Shown: in pieces, positions 1-10,062 of the stretch
Position numbering within the stretch: position 1 is the stretch's first letter
How the letters are laid out: every line of letters starts with the position of its first letter
Notes under the pieces: generated by a model
What the model was told of the DNA's origin: nothing
Seen by the model: the letters and a program-made list of their open reading frames with translations, nothing else
Database searches by the model: none
Translations under genes and position numbers: made by a program
NCBI RefSeq assembly: GCF_963576545.1
Contig: NW_026870438.1
Span: 248,001-312,000, forward strand
DNA: 64,000 bases
DNA from: Limanda limanda
Lineage: Eukaryota > Chordata > Actinopteri > Pleuronectiformes > Pleuronectidae
Direction: 5' to 3'

Positions 1-1
1 T

Positions 2-324
2 CCTTGAGCTTCTCCGACTTTCGGAAGGGTTAGGGTTAGGGTTAGGGATGAAAGCACATAGGAGAAAGAGATATTCTTGAATAACTTTTTTTGTGAAGGT
101 CGGAGAGACTTGCAAGTAGGCTCTACCCCCACTAAATGGGGTTGCGCGCATCGATCGGTACCATCCTTGAGCTTCTCCGACTTTCGGAAGGGTTAGGGTT
201 AGGGTTAGGGATGAAAGCACATAGGAGAAAGAGATATTCTTGAATAACTTTTTTTGTGAAGGTCGGAGAGACTTGCAAGTAGGCTCTACCCCCACTAAAT
301 GGGGTAGCGCACATCGATCAGTAC
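2..324 (+). repeat. Left-edge segment related to 7865-8187
   Basis: Two X-derived units here carry the variants GCGCACATCG and CGATCAGTACC near 305-321. The same pair occurs with the same monomer order at an offset of 7,863 bp (near 8168-8184) and again 4,657 bp further on (near 12825-12841). The segment therefore belongs to a different duplication lineage from what follows it; the switch lies between about 325 and 766. Confidence 0.75.
190..210 (+). repeat. Telomere-type tract (GGGTTA)3GGG in monomer X (exemplar)
   Basis: Each X left arm carries four GGG runs separated by TTA, which is the classic intramolecular G-quadruplex pattern of TTAGGG telomeres. There are 274 such positions in the window, all with the G-rich strand on +. 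About 244 keep four intact GGG runs; 23 have lost one 6-bp unit, and about seven have a substitution in a GGG run (8547, 9509, 13204, 6935, 11592, 18185, 18666). No tract is longer than the standard 21 bp. Spacing is 163 bp within X runs and 318 bp across a Y. Confidence 0.95.
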
Positions 325-3083
325 CATCCTTGAGCTTCTCCGACTTTCGGAAGGGTTAGGGTTAGGGTTAGGGATGAAAGCACATAGGAGAAAGAGATAT
401 TCTTGAATAACTTTTTTTGTGAAGGTCGGAGAGACTTGGAAAGTGGTTGCATCTGGACTAATTTGGGTCCTGCGGATCGATTGGTACCATCCCCGAGCTT
501 GTACGACCTTCGGAAGAGGTCGACCGACGAAATTCCCCCAAATCTGAGGAGATATTCTTGAATAACTTTTTTTGTGAAGGTCGGAGAGACTTGCAAGTAG
601 GCTCTACCCCCACTAAATGGGGTAGCGCGCATCGATCGGTACCATCCTTGAGCTTCTCCGACTTTCGGAAGGGTTAGGGTTAGGGTTAGGGATGAAAGCA
701 CATAGGAGAAAGAGATATTCTTGAATAACTTTTTTTGTGAAGGTCGGAGAGACTTGCAAGTAGGCTCTACTCCCACTAAATGGGGTAGCGCGCATCGATC
801 GGTACCATCCTTGAGCTTCTCCGACTTTCGGAAGGGTTAGGGTTAGGGTTAGGGATGAAAGCACATAGGAGAAAGAGATATTCTTGAATAACTTTTTTTG
901 TGAAGGTCGGAGAGACTTGCAAGTAGGCTTTACCCCCACTAAATGGGGTAGCGCGCATCGATCGGTACCATCCTTGAGCTTCTCCGACTTTCGGAAGGGT
1001 TAGGGTTAGGGTTAGGGATGAAAGCACGTAGGAGAAAGAGATATTCTTGAATAACTTTTTTTGTGAAGGTCGGAGAGACTTGAAAAGTGGTTGCATCTGG
1101 ACTAATTTGGGTCCTGCGGATCGATTGGTACCATCCCCGAGCTTGTACGACCTTCGGAAGAGGTCGACCGACGAAATTCCCCCAAATCTGAGGAGATATT
1201 CTTGAATAACTTTTTTTGTGAAGGTCAGAGAGACTTGCAAGTAGGCTCTACCCCCACTAAATGGGGTTGCGCGCATCGATCGGTACCATCCTTGAGCTTT
1301 TCCGACTTTCGGAAGGGTTAGGGTTAGGGTTAGGGATGAAAGCACATAGGAGAAAGAGATATTCTTGAATAACTTTTTTTGTGAAGGTCGGAGAGACTTG
1401 CAAGTAGGCTCTACCCCCACTAAATGGGGTAACGCGCATCGATTGGTACCATCCTTGAGCTTCTCCGACTTTCGGAAGGGTTAGGGTTAGGGTTAGGGAT
1501 GAAAGCACATAGGAGAAAGAGATATTCTTGAATAACTTTTTTTGTGAAGGTCGGAGAGACTTGCAAGTAGGCTCTACCCCCACTAAATGGGGTAGCGCGC
1601 ATCGATCGGTACCATCCTTGAGCTTCTCCGACTTTCGGAAGGGTTAGGGTTAGGGTTAGGGATGAAAGCACATAGGAGAAAGAAATATTCTTGAATAACT
1701 TTTTTTGTGAAGGTCGGAGAGACTTGGAAAGTAGTTGCATCTGGACTAATTTGGGTCCTGCGGATCGATTGGTACCATCCCCGAGCTTGTACGACCTTCG
1801 GAAGAGGTCGACCGACGAAATTCCCCCAAATCTGAGGAGATATTCTTGAATAACTTTTTTTGTGAAGGTCGGAGAGACTTGCAAGTAGGCTCTACCCCCA
1901 CTAAATGGGGTAGCGCGCATCGATCGGTACCATCCTTGAGCTTCTCCGACTTTCGGAAGGGTTAGGGTTAGGGTTAGGGATGAAAGCACATAGGAGAAAG
2001 AGATATTCTTGAATAACTTTTTTTGTGAAGGTCGGAGAGACTTGCAAGTAGGCTCTACCCCCACTAAATGGGGTAGCGCTCATCGATCGGTACCATCCTT
2101 GAGCTTCTCCGACTTTCGGAAGGGTTAGGGTTAGGGTTAGGGATGAAAGCACATAGGAGAAAGAGATATTCTTGAATAACTTTTTTTGTGAAGGTCGGAG
2201 AGACTTGGAAAGTGGTTGCATCTGGACTAATTTGGGTCCTGCTGATCGATTGGTACCATCCCCGAGCTTGTACGACCTTCGGAAGAGGTCGACCGACGAA
2301 ATTCCCCCAAATCTGAGGAGATATTCTTGAATAACTTTTTTTGTGAAGGTCGGAGAGACTTGCAAGTAGGCTCTACCCCCACTAAATGGGGTTGCGCGCA
2401 TCGATCGGTACCATCCTTGAGCTTCTCCGACTTTCGGAAGGGTTAGGGTTAGGGTTAGGGATGAAAGCACATAGGAGAAAGAGATATTCTTGAATAACTT
2501 TTTTTGTGAAGGTCGGAGAGACTTGCAAGTAGGCTCTACCCCCACTAAATGGGATAGCGCGCATCGATCGGTACCATCCTTGAGCTTCTCCGACTTTCGG
2601 AAGGGTTAGGGTTAGGGTTAGGGATGAAAGCACATAGGAGAAAGAGATATTCTTGAATAACTTTTTTTGTGAAGGTCGGAGAGACTTGCAAGTAGGCTCT
2701 ACCCCCACTAAATGGGGTAGCGCGCATCGATCGGTACCATCCTTGAGCTTCTCCGACTTTCGGAAGGGTTAGGGTTAGGGTTAGGGATGAAAGCACATAG
2801 GAGAAAGAAATATTCTTGAATAACTTTTTTTGTGAAGGTCGGAGAGACTTGGAAAGTGGTTGCATCTGGACTAATTTGGGTCCTGCGGATCGATTGGTAC
2901 ACTCCCCGAGCTTGTACGACCTTCGGAAGAGGTCGACCGACGAAATTCCCCCAAATCTGAGGAGATATTCTTGAATAACTTTTTTTGTGAAGGTCGGAGA
3001 GACTTGCAAGTAGGCTCTACCCCCACTAAATGGGGTAGCGCGCATCGATCGGTACCATCCTTGAGCTTTTCCGACTTTCGGAA

Positions 3084-3098
3084 GGGTTAGGGTTAGGG
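3084..3098 (+). repeat. Contracted telomeric tract, one 6-bp unit lost (exemplar)
   Basis: The tract is (GGGTTA)2GGG, so the local interval is 157 instead of 163 bp. Contracted tracts start at 3084, 7415, 12072, 14316, 19128, 19285, 20078, 22151, 22308, 26142, 30791, 32065, 33502, 33977, 34933, 35408, 36853, 44046, 45809, 46920, 52384, 55900 and 61364. Some carry further changes: AGGAATG at the end of the tracts at 20078, 22151 and 26142; TTATAGATG at 33977; GGGGTAGGG at 19285. Several are copies of one event carried by larger duplications (3084/52384/61364; 46920/55900; 20078/22151/26142; 7415/12072). With only three GGG runs they lack the canonical four-run quadruplex motif. Confidence 0.93.
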
Positions 3099-3281
3099 AT
3101 GAAAGCACATAGGAGAAAGAGATATTCTTGAATAACTTTTTTTGTGAAGGTCGGAGAGACTTGCAAGTAGGCTCTACCCCCACTAAATGGGGTAGCGCGC
3201 ATCGATCGGTACCATCCTTGAGCTTCTCCGACTTTCGGAAGGGTTAGGGTTAGGGTTAGGGATGAAAGCACATAGGAGAAA

Positions 3282-3436
3282 GAGATATTCTTGAATAACT
3301 TTTTTTGTGAAGGTCGGAGAGACTTGGAAAGTGGTTGCATCTGGACTAATTTGGGTCCTGCGGATCGATTGGTACCATCCCCGAGCTTGTACGACCTTCG
3401 GAAGAGGTCGACCGACGAAATTCCCCCAAATCTGAG
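3282..3436 (+). repeat. Exemplar of monomer Y (155 bp)
   Basis: Monomer Y shares the 44-bp core (3282-3325) with X. It then has a 53-bp right arm (3326-3378) that aligns without gaps to the X right arm at about 35 of 53 positions. Its 58-bp left arm (3379-3436) matches X at about 21 of the first 26 positions (through CGGAAG) and is then unrelated. Y therefore has no TTAGGG sequence. It carries a GGTCGACC palindrome and a C5 run instead. About 126 copies occur and none is adjacent to another Y. Two subtypes are seen just after the core: GGAAAGTGG (majority) and GAAAAGTGG. The partial homology shows X and Y descend from one ancestral monomer. Confidence 0.95.
3393..3414. other. Y-specific inverted repeat and GGTCGACC palindrome (exemplar)
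   Basis: GACCT (3393-3397) and AGGTC (3405-3409) pair around the loop TCGGAAG, and the second arm overlaps the 8-bp palindrome GGTCGACC (3406-3413). The feature is in the Y left arm and absent from X, so GTCGAC occurs about once per Y. Variants include CTTCGAAAG (near 4361, 5333, 6449, 10943 and their duplicates) and CTTCGTAAG (near 48044 and 57024). Confidence 0.72.
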
Positions 3437-6400
3437 GAGATATTCTTGAATAACTTTTTTTGTGAAGGTCGGAGAGACTTGCAAGTAGGCTCTACCCCCA
3501 CTAAATGGGGTTGCGCGCATCGATCGGTACCATCCTTGAGCTTCTCCGACTTTCGGAAGGGTTAGGGTTAGGGTTAGGGATGAAAGCACATAGGAGAAAG
3601 AGATATTCTTGAATAACTTTTTTTGTGAAGGTCGGAGAGACTTGCAAGTAGGCTCTACCCCCACTAAATGGGGTAGCACGCATCGATCGGTACCATCCTT
3701 GAGCTTCTCCGACTTTCGGAAGGGTTAGGGTTAGGGTTAGGGATGAAAGCACATAGGAGAAAGAGATATTCTTGAATAACTTTTTTTGTGAAGGTCGGAG
3801 AGACTTGGAAAGTGGTTGCATCTGGACTAATTTGGGTCCTGCGGATCGATTGGTACCATCCCCGAGCTTGTACGACCTTCGGAAGAGGTCGACCGACGAA
3901 ATTCCCCCAAATCTGAGGAGATATTCTTGAATAACTTTTTTTGTGAAGGTCGGAGAGACTTGCAAGTAGGCTCTACCCCCACTAAATGGGGTTGCGCGCA
4001 TCGATCGGTACCATCCTTGAGCTTCTCCGACTTTCGGAAGGGTTAGGGTTAGGGTTAGGGATGAAAGCACATAGGAGAAAGAGATATTCTTGAATAACTT
4101 TTTTTGTGAAGGTCGGAGAGACTTGCAAGTAGGCTCTACCCCCACTAAATGGGGTAGCACGCATCGATCGGTACCATCCTTGAGCTTCTCCGACTTTCGG
4201 AAGGGTTAGGGTTAGGGTTAGGGATGAAAGCACATAGGAGAAAGAGATATTCTTGAATAACTTTTTTTGTGAAGGTCGGAGAGACTTGGAAAGTGGTTGC
4301 ATCTGGACTAATTTGGGTCCTGCGGATCGATTGGTACCATCCCCGAGCTTGTACGACCTTCGAAAGAGGTCGACCGACGAAATTCCCCCAAATCTGAGGA
4401 GATATTCTTGAATAACTTTTTTTGTGAAGGTCGGAGAGACTTGCAAGTAGGCTCTACCCCCACTAAATGGGGTTGCGCGCATCGATCGGTACCATCCTTG
4501 AGCTTCTCCGACTTTCGGAAGGGTTAGGGTTAGGGTTAGGGATGAAAGCACATAGGAGAAAGAGATATTCTTGAATAACTTTTTTTGTGAAGGTCGGAGA
4601 GACTTGGAAAGTGGTTGCATCTGGACTAATTTGGGTCCTGCGGATCGATTGGTACCATCCCCGAGCTTGTACGACCTTCGGAAGAGGTCGACCGACGAAA
4701 TTCCCCCAAATCTGAGGAGATATTCTTGAATAACTTTTTTTGTGAAGGTCGGAGAGACTTGCAAGTAGGCTCTACCCCCACTAAATGGGGTTGCGCGCAT
4801 CGATCGGTACCATCCTTGAGCTTCTCCGACTTTCGGAAGGGTTAGGGTTAGGGTTAGGGATGAAAGCACATAGGAGAAAGAGATATTCTTGAATAACTTT
4901 TTTTGTGAAGGTCGGAGAGACTTGCAAGTAGGCTCTACCCCCACTAAATGGGGTTGCGCGCATCGATCGGTACCATCCTTGAGCTTCTCCGACTTTCGGA
5001 AGGGTTAGGGTTAGGGTTAGGGATGAAAGCACATAGGAGAAAGAGATATTCTTGAATAACTTTTTTTGTGAAGGTCGGAGAGACTTGCAAGTAGGCTCTA
5101 CCCCCACTAAATGGGGTAGCACGCATCGATCGGTACCATCCTTGAGCTTCTCCGACTTTCGGAAGGGTTAGGGTTAGGGTTAGGGATGAAAGCACATAGG
5201 AGAAAGAGATATTCTTGAATAACTTTTTTTGTGAAGGTCGGAGAGACTTGGAAAGTGGTTGCATCTGGACTAATTTGGGTCCTGCGGATCGATTGGTACC
5301 ATCCCCGAGCTTGTACGACCTTCGAAAGAGGTCGACCGACGAAATTCCCCCAAATCTGAGGAGATATTCTTGAATAACTTTTTTTGTGAAGGTCGGAGAG
5401 ACTTGCAAGTAGGCTCTACCCCCACTAAATGGGGTTGCGCGCATCGATCGGTACCATCCTTGAGCTTCTCCGACTTTCGGAAGGGTTAGGGTTAGGGTTA
5501 GGGATGAAAGCACATAGGAGAAAGAGATATTCTTGAATAACTTTTTTTGTGAAGGTCGGAGAGACTTGCAAGTAGGCTCTACCCCCACTAAATGGGGTTG
5601 CGCGCATCGATCGGTACCATCCTTGAGCTTCTCCGACTTTCGGAAGGGTTAGGGTTAGGGTTAGGGATGAAAGCACATAGGAGAAAGAGATATTCTTGAA
5701 TAACTTTTTTTGTGAAGGTCGGAGAGACTTGCAAGTAGGCTCTACCCCCACTAAATGGGGTAGCACGCATCGATCGGTACCATCCTTGAGCTTCTCCGAC
5801 TTTCGGAAGGGTTAGGGTTAGGGTTAGGGATGAAAGCACATAGGAGAAAGAGATATTCTTGAATAACTTTTTTTGTGAAGGTCGGAGAGACTTGGAAAGT
5901 GGTTGCATCTGGACTAATTTGGGTCCTGCGGATCGATTGGTACCATCCCCGAGCTTGTACGACCTTCGGAAGAGGTCGACCGACGAAATTCCCCCAAATC
6001 TGAGGAGATATTCTTGAATAACTTTTTTTGTGAAGGTCGGAGAGACTTGCAAGTAGGCTCTACCCCCACTAAATGGGGTTGCGCGCATCGATCGGTACCA
6101 TCCTTGAGCTTCTCTGACTTTCGGAAGGGTTAGGGTTAGGGTTAGGGATGAAAGCACATAGGAGAAAGAGATATTCTTGAATAACTTTTTTTGTGAAGGT
6201 CGGAGAGACTTGCAAGTAGGCTCTACCCCCACTAAATGGGGTAGCACGCATCGATCGGTACCATCCTTGAGCTTCTCCGACTTTCGGAAGGGTTAGGGTT
6301 AGGGTTAGGGATGAAAGCACATAGGAGAAAGAGATATTCTTGAATAACTTTTTTTGTGAAGGTCGGAGAGACTTGGAAAGTGGTTGCATCTGGACTAATT

Positions 6401-6648
6401 TGGGTCCTGCGGATCGATTGGTACCATCCCCGAGCTTGTACGACCTTCGAAAGAGGTCGACCGACGAAATTCCCCCAAATCTGAGGAGATATTCTTGAAT
6501 AACTTTTTTTGTGAAGGTCGGAGAGACTTGCAAGTAGGCTCTACCCCCACTAAATGGGGTAGCGCGCATCGATCGGTACCATCCTTGAGCTTCTCCGACT
6601 TTCGGAAGGGTTAGGGTTAGGGTTAGGGATGAAAGCACATAGGAGAAA

Positions 6649-6692
6649 GAGATATTCTTGAATAACTTTTTTTGTGAAGGTCGGAGAGACTT
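6649..6692 (+). repeat. Invariant 44-bp core shared by X and Y (exemplar)
   Basis: This AT-rich segment runs from GAGATATTCTTG through a T7 run to GGTCGGAGAGACTT. It is nearly identical in X and Y, although the flanking arms have diverged to about 66% identity or beyond recognition. Occasional variants are GTAAAGG for GTGAAGG (nine Y cores between 19.8 and 42.4 kb), a T9 version followed by TAAAGG near 42.99 and 45.87 kb, and GGTCAGA at about 1227, 32932, 34364 and 50526. Its conservation could reflect a protein-binding requirement, or repeated exchange and conversion through this segment; sequence alone does not decide. Confidence 0.9.
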
Positions 6693-6703
6693 GCAAGTAG
6701 GCT

Positions 6704-6725
6704 CTACCCCCACTAAATGGGGTAG
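6704..6725. other. Perfect 7-bp dyad, CTACCCC / GGGGTAG, in X right arm (exemplar)
   Basis: CTACCCC and GGGGTAG form a perfect 7-bp inverted repeat around the 8-nt loop CACTAAAT. The dyad is present in X copies of the GGGGTAGCG subtype. In the GGGGTTGCG subtype, usual just after Y, the stem shrinks to 5 bp. It could extrude as a short hairpin on either strand. Dyad symmetries are reported from several centromeric satellites, but nothing here ties this one to a centromere. The corresponding Y segment lacks the dyad. Confidence 0.75.
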
Positions 6726-8475
6726 CGCGCATCGATCGGTACCATCCTTGAGCTTCTCCGACTTTCGGAAGGGTTAGGGTTAGGGTTAGGGATGAAAGCA
6801 CATAGGAGAAAGAGATATTCTTGAATAACTTTTTTTGTGAAGGTCGGAGAGACTTGCAAGTAGGCTCTACCCCCACTAAATGGGGTAGCGCGCATCGATC
6901 GGTACCATCCTTGAGCTTCTCCGACTTTCGGAAGAGTTAGGGTTAGGGTTAGGGATGAAAGCACATAGGAGAAAGAGATATTCTTGAATAACTTTTTTTG
7001 TGAAGGTCGGAGAGACTTGCAAGTAGGCTCTACCCCCACTAAATGGGGTAGCGCGCATCGATCGGTACCATCCTTGAGCTTCTCCGACTTTCGGAAGGGT
7101 TAGGGTTAGGGTTAGGGATGAAAGCACATAGGAGAAAGAGATATTCTTGAATAACTTTTTTTGTGAAGGTCGTAGAGACTTGGAAAGTGGTTGCATCTGG
7201 ACTAATTTGGGTCCTGCGGATCGATTGGTACCATCCCCGAGCTTGTACGACCTTCGGAAGAGGTCGACCGACGAAATTCCCCCAAATCTGAGGAGATATT
7301 CTTGAATAACTTTTTTTGTGAAGGTCGGAGAGACTTGCAAGTAGGCTCTACCCCCACTAAATGGGGTAGCGCGCATCGATCGGTACCATCCTTGAGCTTC
7401 TCCGACTTTCGGAAGGGTTAGGGTTAGGGATGAAAGCACATAGGAGAAAGAGATATTCTTGAATAACTTTTTTTGTGAAGGTCGGAGAGACTTGCAAGTA
7501 GGCTCTACCCCCACTAAATGGGGTAGCGCACATCGATCAGTACCATCCTTGAGCTTCTCCGACTTTCGGAAGGGTTAGGGTTAGGGTTAGGGATGAAAGC
7601 ACATAGGAGAAAGAGATATTCTTGAATAACTTTTTTTGTGAAGGTCGGAGAGACTTGGAAAGTGGTTGCATCTGGACTAATTTGGGTCCTGCGGATCGAT
7701 TGGTACCATCCCCGAGCTTGTACAACCTTCGGAAGAGGTCGACCGACGAAATTCCCCCAAATCTCAGGAGATATTCTTGAATAACTTTTTTTGTGAAGGT
7801 CGGAGAGACTTGCAAGTAGGCTTTACCCCCACTAAATGGGGTTGCGCGCATCGATCGGTACCATCCTTGAGCTTCTCCGACTTTCGGAAGGGTTAGGGTT
7901 AGGGTTAGGGATGAAAGCACATAGGAGAAAGAGATATTCTTGAATAACTTTTTTTGTGAAGGTCGGAGAGACTTGCAAGTAGGCTCTACCCCCACTAAAT
8001 GGGGTTGCGCGCATCGATCGGTACCATCCTTGAGCTTCTCCGACTTTCGGAAGGGTTAGGGTTAGGGTTAGGGATGAAAGCACATAGGAGAAAGAGATAT
8101 TCTTGAATAACTTTTTTTGTGAAGGTCGGAGAGACTTGCAAGTAGGCTCTACCCCCACTAAATGGGGTAGCGCACATCGATCAGTACCATCCTTGAGCTT
8201 CTCCGACTTTCGGAAGGGTTAGGGTTAGGGTTAGGGATGAAAGCACATAGGAGAAAGAGATATTCTTGAATAACTTTTTTTGTGAAGGTCGGAGAGACTT
8301 GGAAAGTGGTTGCATCTGGACTAATTTGGGTCCTGCGGATCGATTGGTACCATCCCCGAGCTTGTACGACCTTCGGAAGAGGTCGACCGACGAAATTCCC
8401 CCAAATCTGAGGAGATATTCTTGAATAACTTTTTTTGTGAAGGTCGGAGAGACTTGCAAGTAGGCTCTACCCCCA

Positions 8476-10062
8476 CTAAATGGGGTTGCGCGCATCGATC
8501 GGTACCATCCTTGAGCTTCTCCGACTTTCGGAAGGGTTAGGGTTAGTGTTAGGGATGAAAGCACATAGGAGAAAGAGATATTCTTGAATAACTTTTTTTG
8601 TGAAGGTCGGAGAGACTTGCAAGTAGGCTCTACCCCCACTAAATGGGGTAGCGCGCATCGATCGGTACCATCCTTGAGCTTCTCCGACTTTCGGAAGGGT
8701 TAGGGTTAGGGTTAGGGATGAAAGCACATAGGAGAAAGAGATATTCTTGAATAACTTTTTTTGTGAAGGTCGGAGAGACTTGAAAAGTGGTTGCATCTGG
8801 ACTAATTTGGGTCCTGCGGATCGATTGGTACCATCCCCGAGCTTGTACGACCTTCGGAAGAGGTCGACCGACGAAATTCCCCCAAATCTGAGGAGATATT
8901 CTTGAATAACTTTTTTTGTGAAGGTCGGAGAGACTTGCAAGTAGGCTCTACCCCCACTAAATGGGGTTGCGCGCATCGATCAGTACCATCCTTGAGCTTC
9001 TCCGACTTTCGGAAGGGTTAGGGTTAGGGTTAGGGATGAAAGCACATAGGAGAAAGAGATATTCTTGAATAACTTTTTTTGTGAAGGTCGGAGAGACTTG
9101 CAAGTAGGCTCTACCCCCACTAAATGGGGTAGCGCGCATCGATCGGTACCATCCTTGAGCTTCTCCGACTTTCGGAAGGGTTAGGGTTAGGGTTAGGGAT
9201 GAAAGCACATAGGAGAAAGAGATATTCTTGAATAACTTTTTTTGTGAAGGTCGGAGAGACTTGGAAAGTGGTTGCATCTGGACTAATTTGGGTCCTGCGG
9301 ATCGATTGGTACCATCCCCGAGCTTGTACGACCTTCGGAAGAGGTCGACCGACGAAATTCCCCCAAATCTGAGGAGATATTCTTGAATAACTTTTTTTGT
9401 GAAGGTCGGAGAGACTTGCAAGTAGGCTCTACCCCCACTAAATGGGGTTGCGCGCATCGATCGGTACCATCCTTGAGCTTCTCCGACTTTCGGAAGGGTT
9501 AGGGTTAGTGTTAGGGATGAAAGCACATAGGAGAAAGAGATATTCTTGAATAACTTTTTTTGTGAAGGTCGGAGAGACTTGCAAGTAGGCTCTACCCCCA
9601 CTAAATGGGGTAGCGCGCATCGATCGGTACCATCCTTGAGCTTCTCCGACTTTCGGAAGGGTTAGGGTTAGGGTTAGGGATGAAAGCACATAGGAGAAAG
9701 AGATATTCTTGAATAACTTTTTTTGTGAAGGTCGGAGAGACTTGAAAAGTGGTTGCATCTGGACTAATTTGGGTCCTGCGGATCGATTGGTACCATCCCC
9801 GAGCTTGTACGACCTTCGGAAGAGGTCGACCGACGAAATTCCCCCAAATCTGAGGAGATATTCTTGAATAACTTTTTTTGTGAAGGTCGGAGAGACTTGC
9901 AAGTAGGCTCTACCCCCACTAAATGGGGTTGCGCGCATCGATCAGTACCATCCTTGAGCTTCTCCGACTTTCGGAAGGGTTAGGGTTAGGGTTAGGGATG
10001 AAAGCACATAGGAGAAAGAGATATTCTTGAATAACTTTTTTTGTGAAGGTCGGAGAGACTTG
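8476..10062 (+). repeat. Local 962-bp tandem duplication (two XXY units)
   Basis: The TTAGTG tract variant at 8547 recurs at 9509, exactly 962 bp (2 x 481) away. The flanking GAAAAGTGG Y subtype and CGATCAG variant recur at the same offset (near 8982 and 9944). Copy 2 loses the match after about 10.08 kb, where an X replaces a Y. The equivalent region near 13.1-13.8 kb has only one copy, so this duplication is either younger than the larger block duplication or was lost from its sister. Confidence 0.83.

Larger units (their letters stand above)
325..5560 (+). repeat. Partial copy of the 8,980-bp super-repeat (copy 0)
   Basis: The X/Y order and the private variants match 49.63-54.86 kb at an offset of exactly 49,300 bp. 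Shared markers include CTACTCCCAC near 770, CACGTAGG near 1028, GCTTTTCCG near 1299, CGATTGG near 1441, AAAGTAGTTG near 1732, GCGCTCATC near 2079, TGCTGATC near 2262, GGTACACTCC near 2898 and CTTCGAAAG near 4361. The match ends near 5,560, where this copy has X but the other copies have Y. The left end is somewhere between 325 and 766. Monomer order includes one XYXY step (4145-4781). Confidence 0.88.
6649..6811 (+). repeat. Exemplar of monomer X (163 bp)
   Basis: Monomer X consists of the 44-bp core (6649-6692), a 53-bp right arm (6693-6745) holding the CTACCCC/GGGGTAG dyad and GCGCGC, ATCGAT and GGTACC palindromes, and a 66-bp left arm (6746-6811) that starts CCTTGAGCTT and holds the telomeric tract (GGGTTA)3GGG. 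About 273 copies occur in the window. Two positional subtypes are visible: X following Y usually reads GGGGTTGCG after the dyad loop, whereas X following X usually reads GGGGTAGCG. The telomeric tract is always in the same position and orientation. Divergence between X copies is mostly one to three substitutions. Confidence 0.96.
5450..9140 (+). repeat. Duplicated block, copy 1 (about 3.7 kb)
   Basis: This block recurs at about 9.94-13.80 kb. The offset is 4,494 bp up to about 6.9 kb and 4,657 bp after it, because the second copy has one extra X monomer (four X before the Y at 11.8 kb instead of three). Shared markers are CTCTGAC (6115/10609), GAAGAGTTAG (6935/11592), GTACAA (7723/12380), ATCTCAGG (7764/12421), TTAGTG (8547/13204) and CGATCAG (near 8982/13639). 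Private differences are few: GGTCGTAGAG near 7173 here, CATGTGG near 11853 and AATCTTCGG near 12383 in the other copy. Confidence 0.85.

Noticed and set aside
3326..3436. tRNA or RNA polymerase III gene in Y (GGTC...GATCG-like boxes)
   Set aside because: The segment does not fit the A-box/B-box spacing or consensus and cannot be folded into a cloverleaf by eye.
6649..6692. CENP-B box in the core or arms
   Set aside because: I see no match to the essential NTTCGNNNNANNCGGGN pattern; TTTCGGAAGGG has the TTCG but lacks the downstream CGGG.
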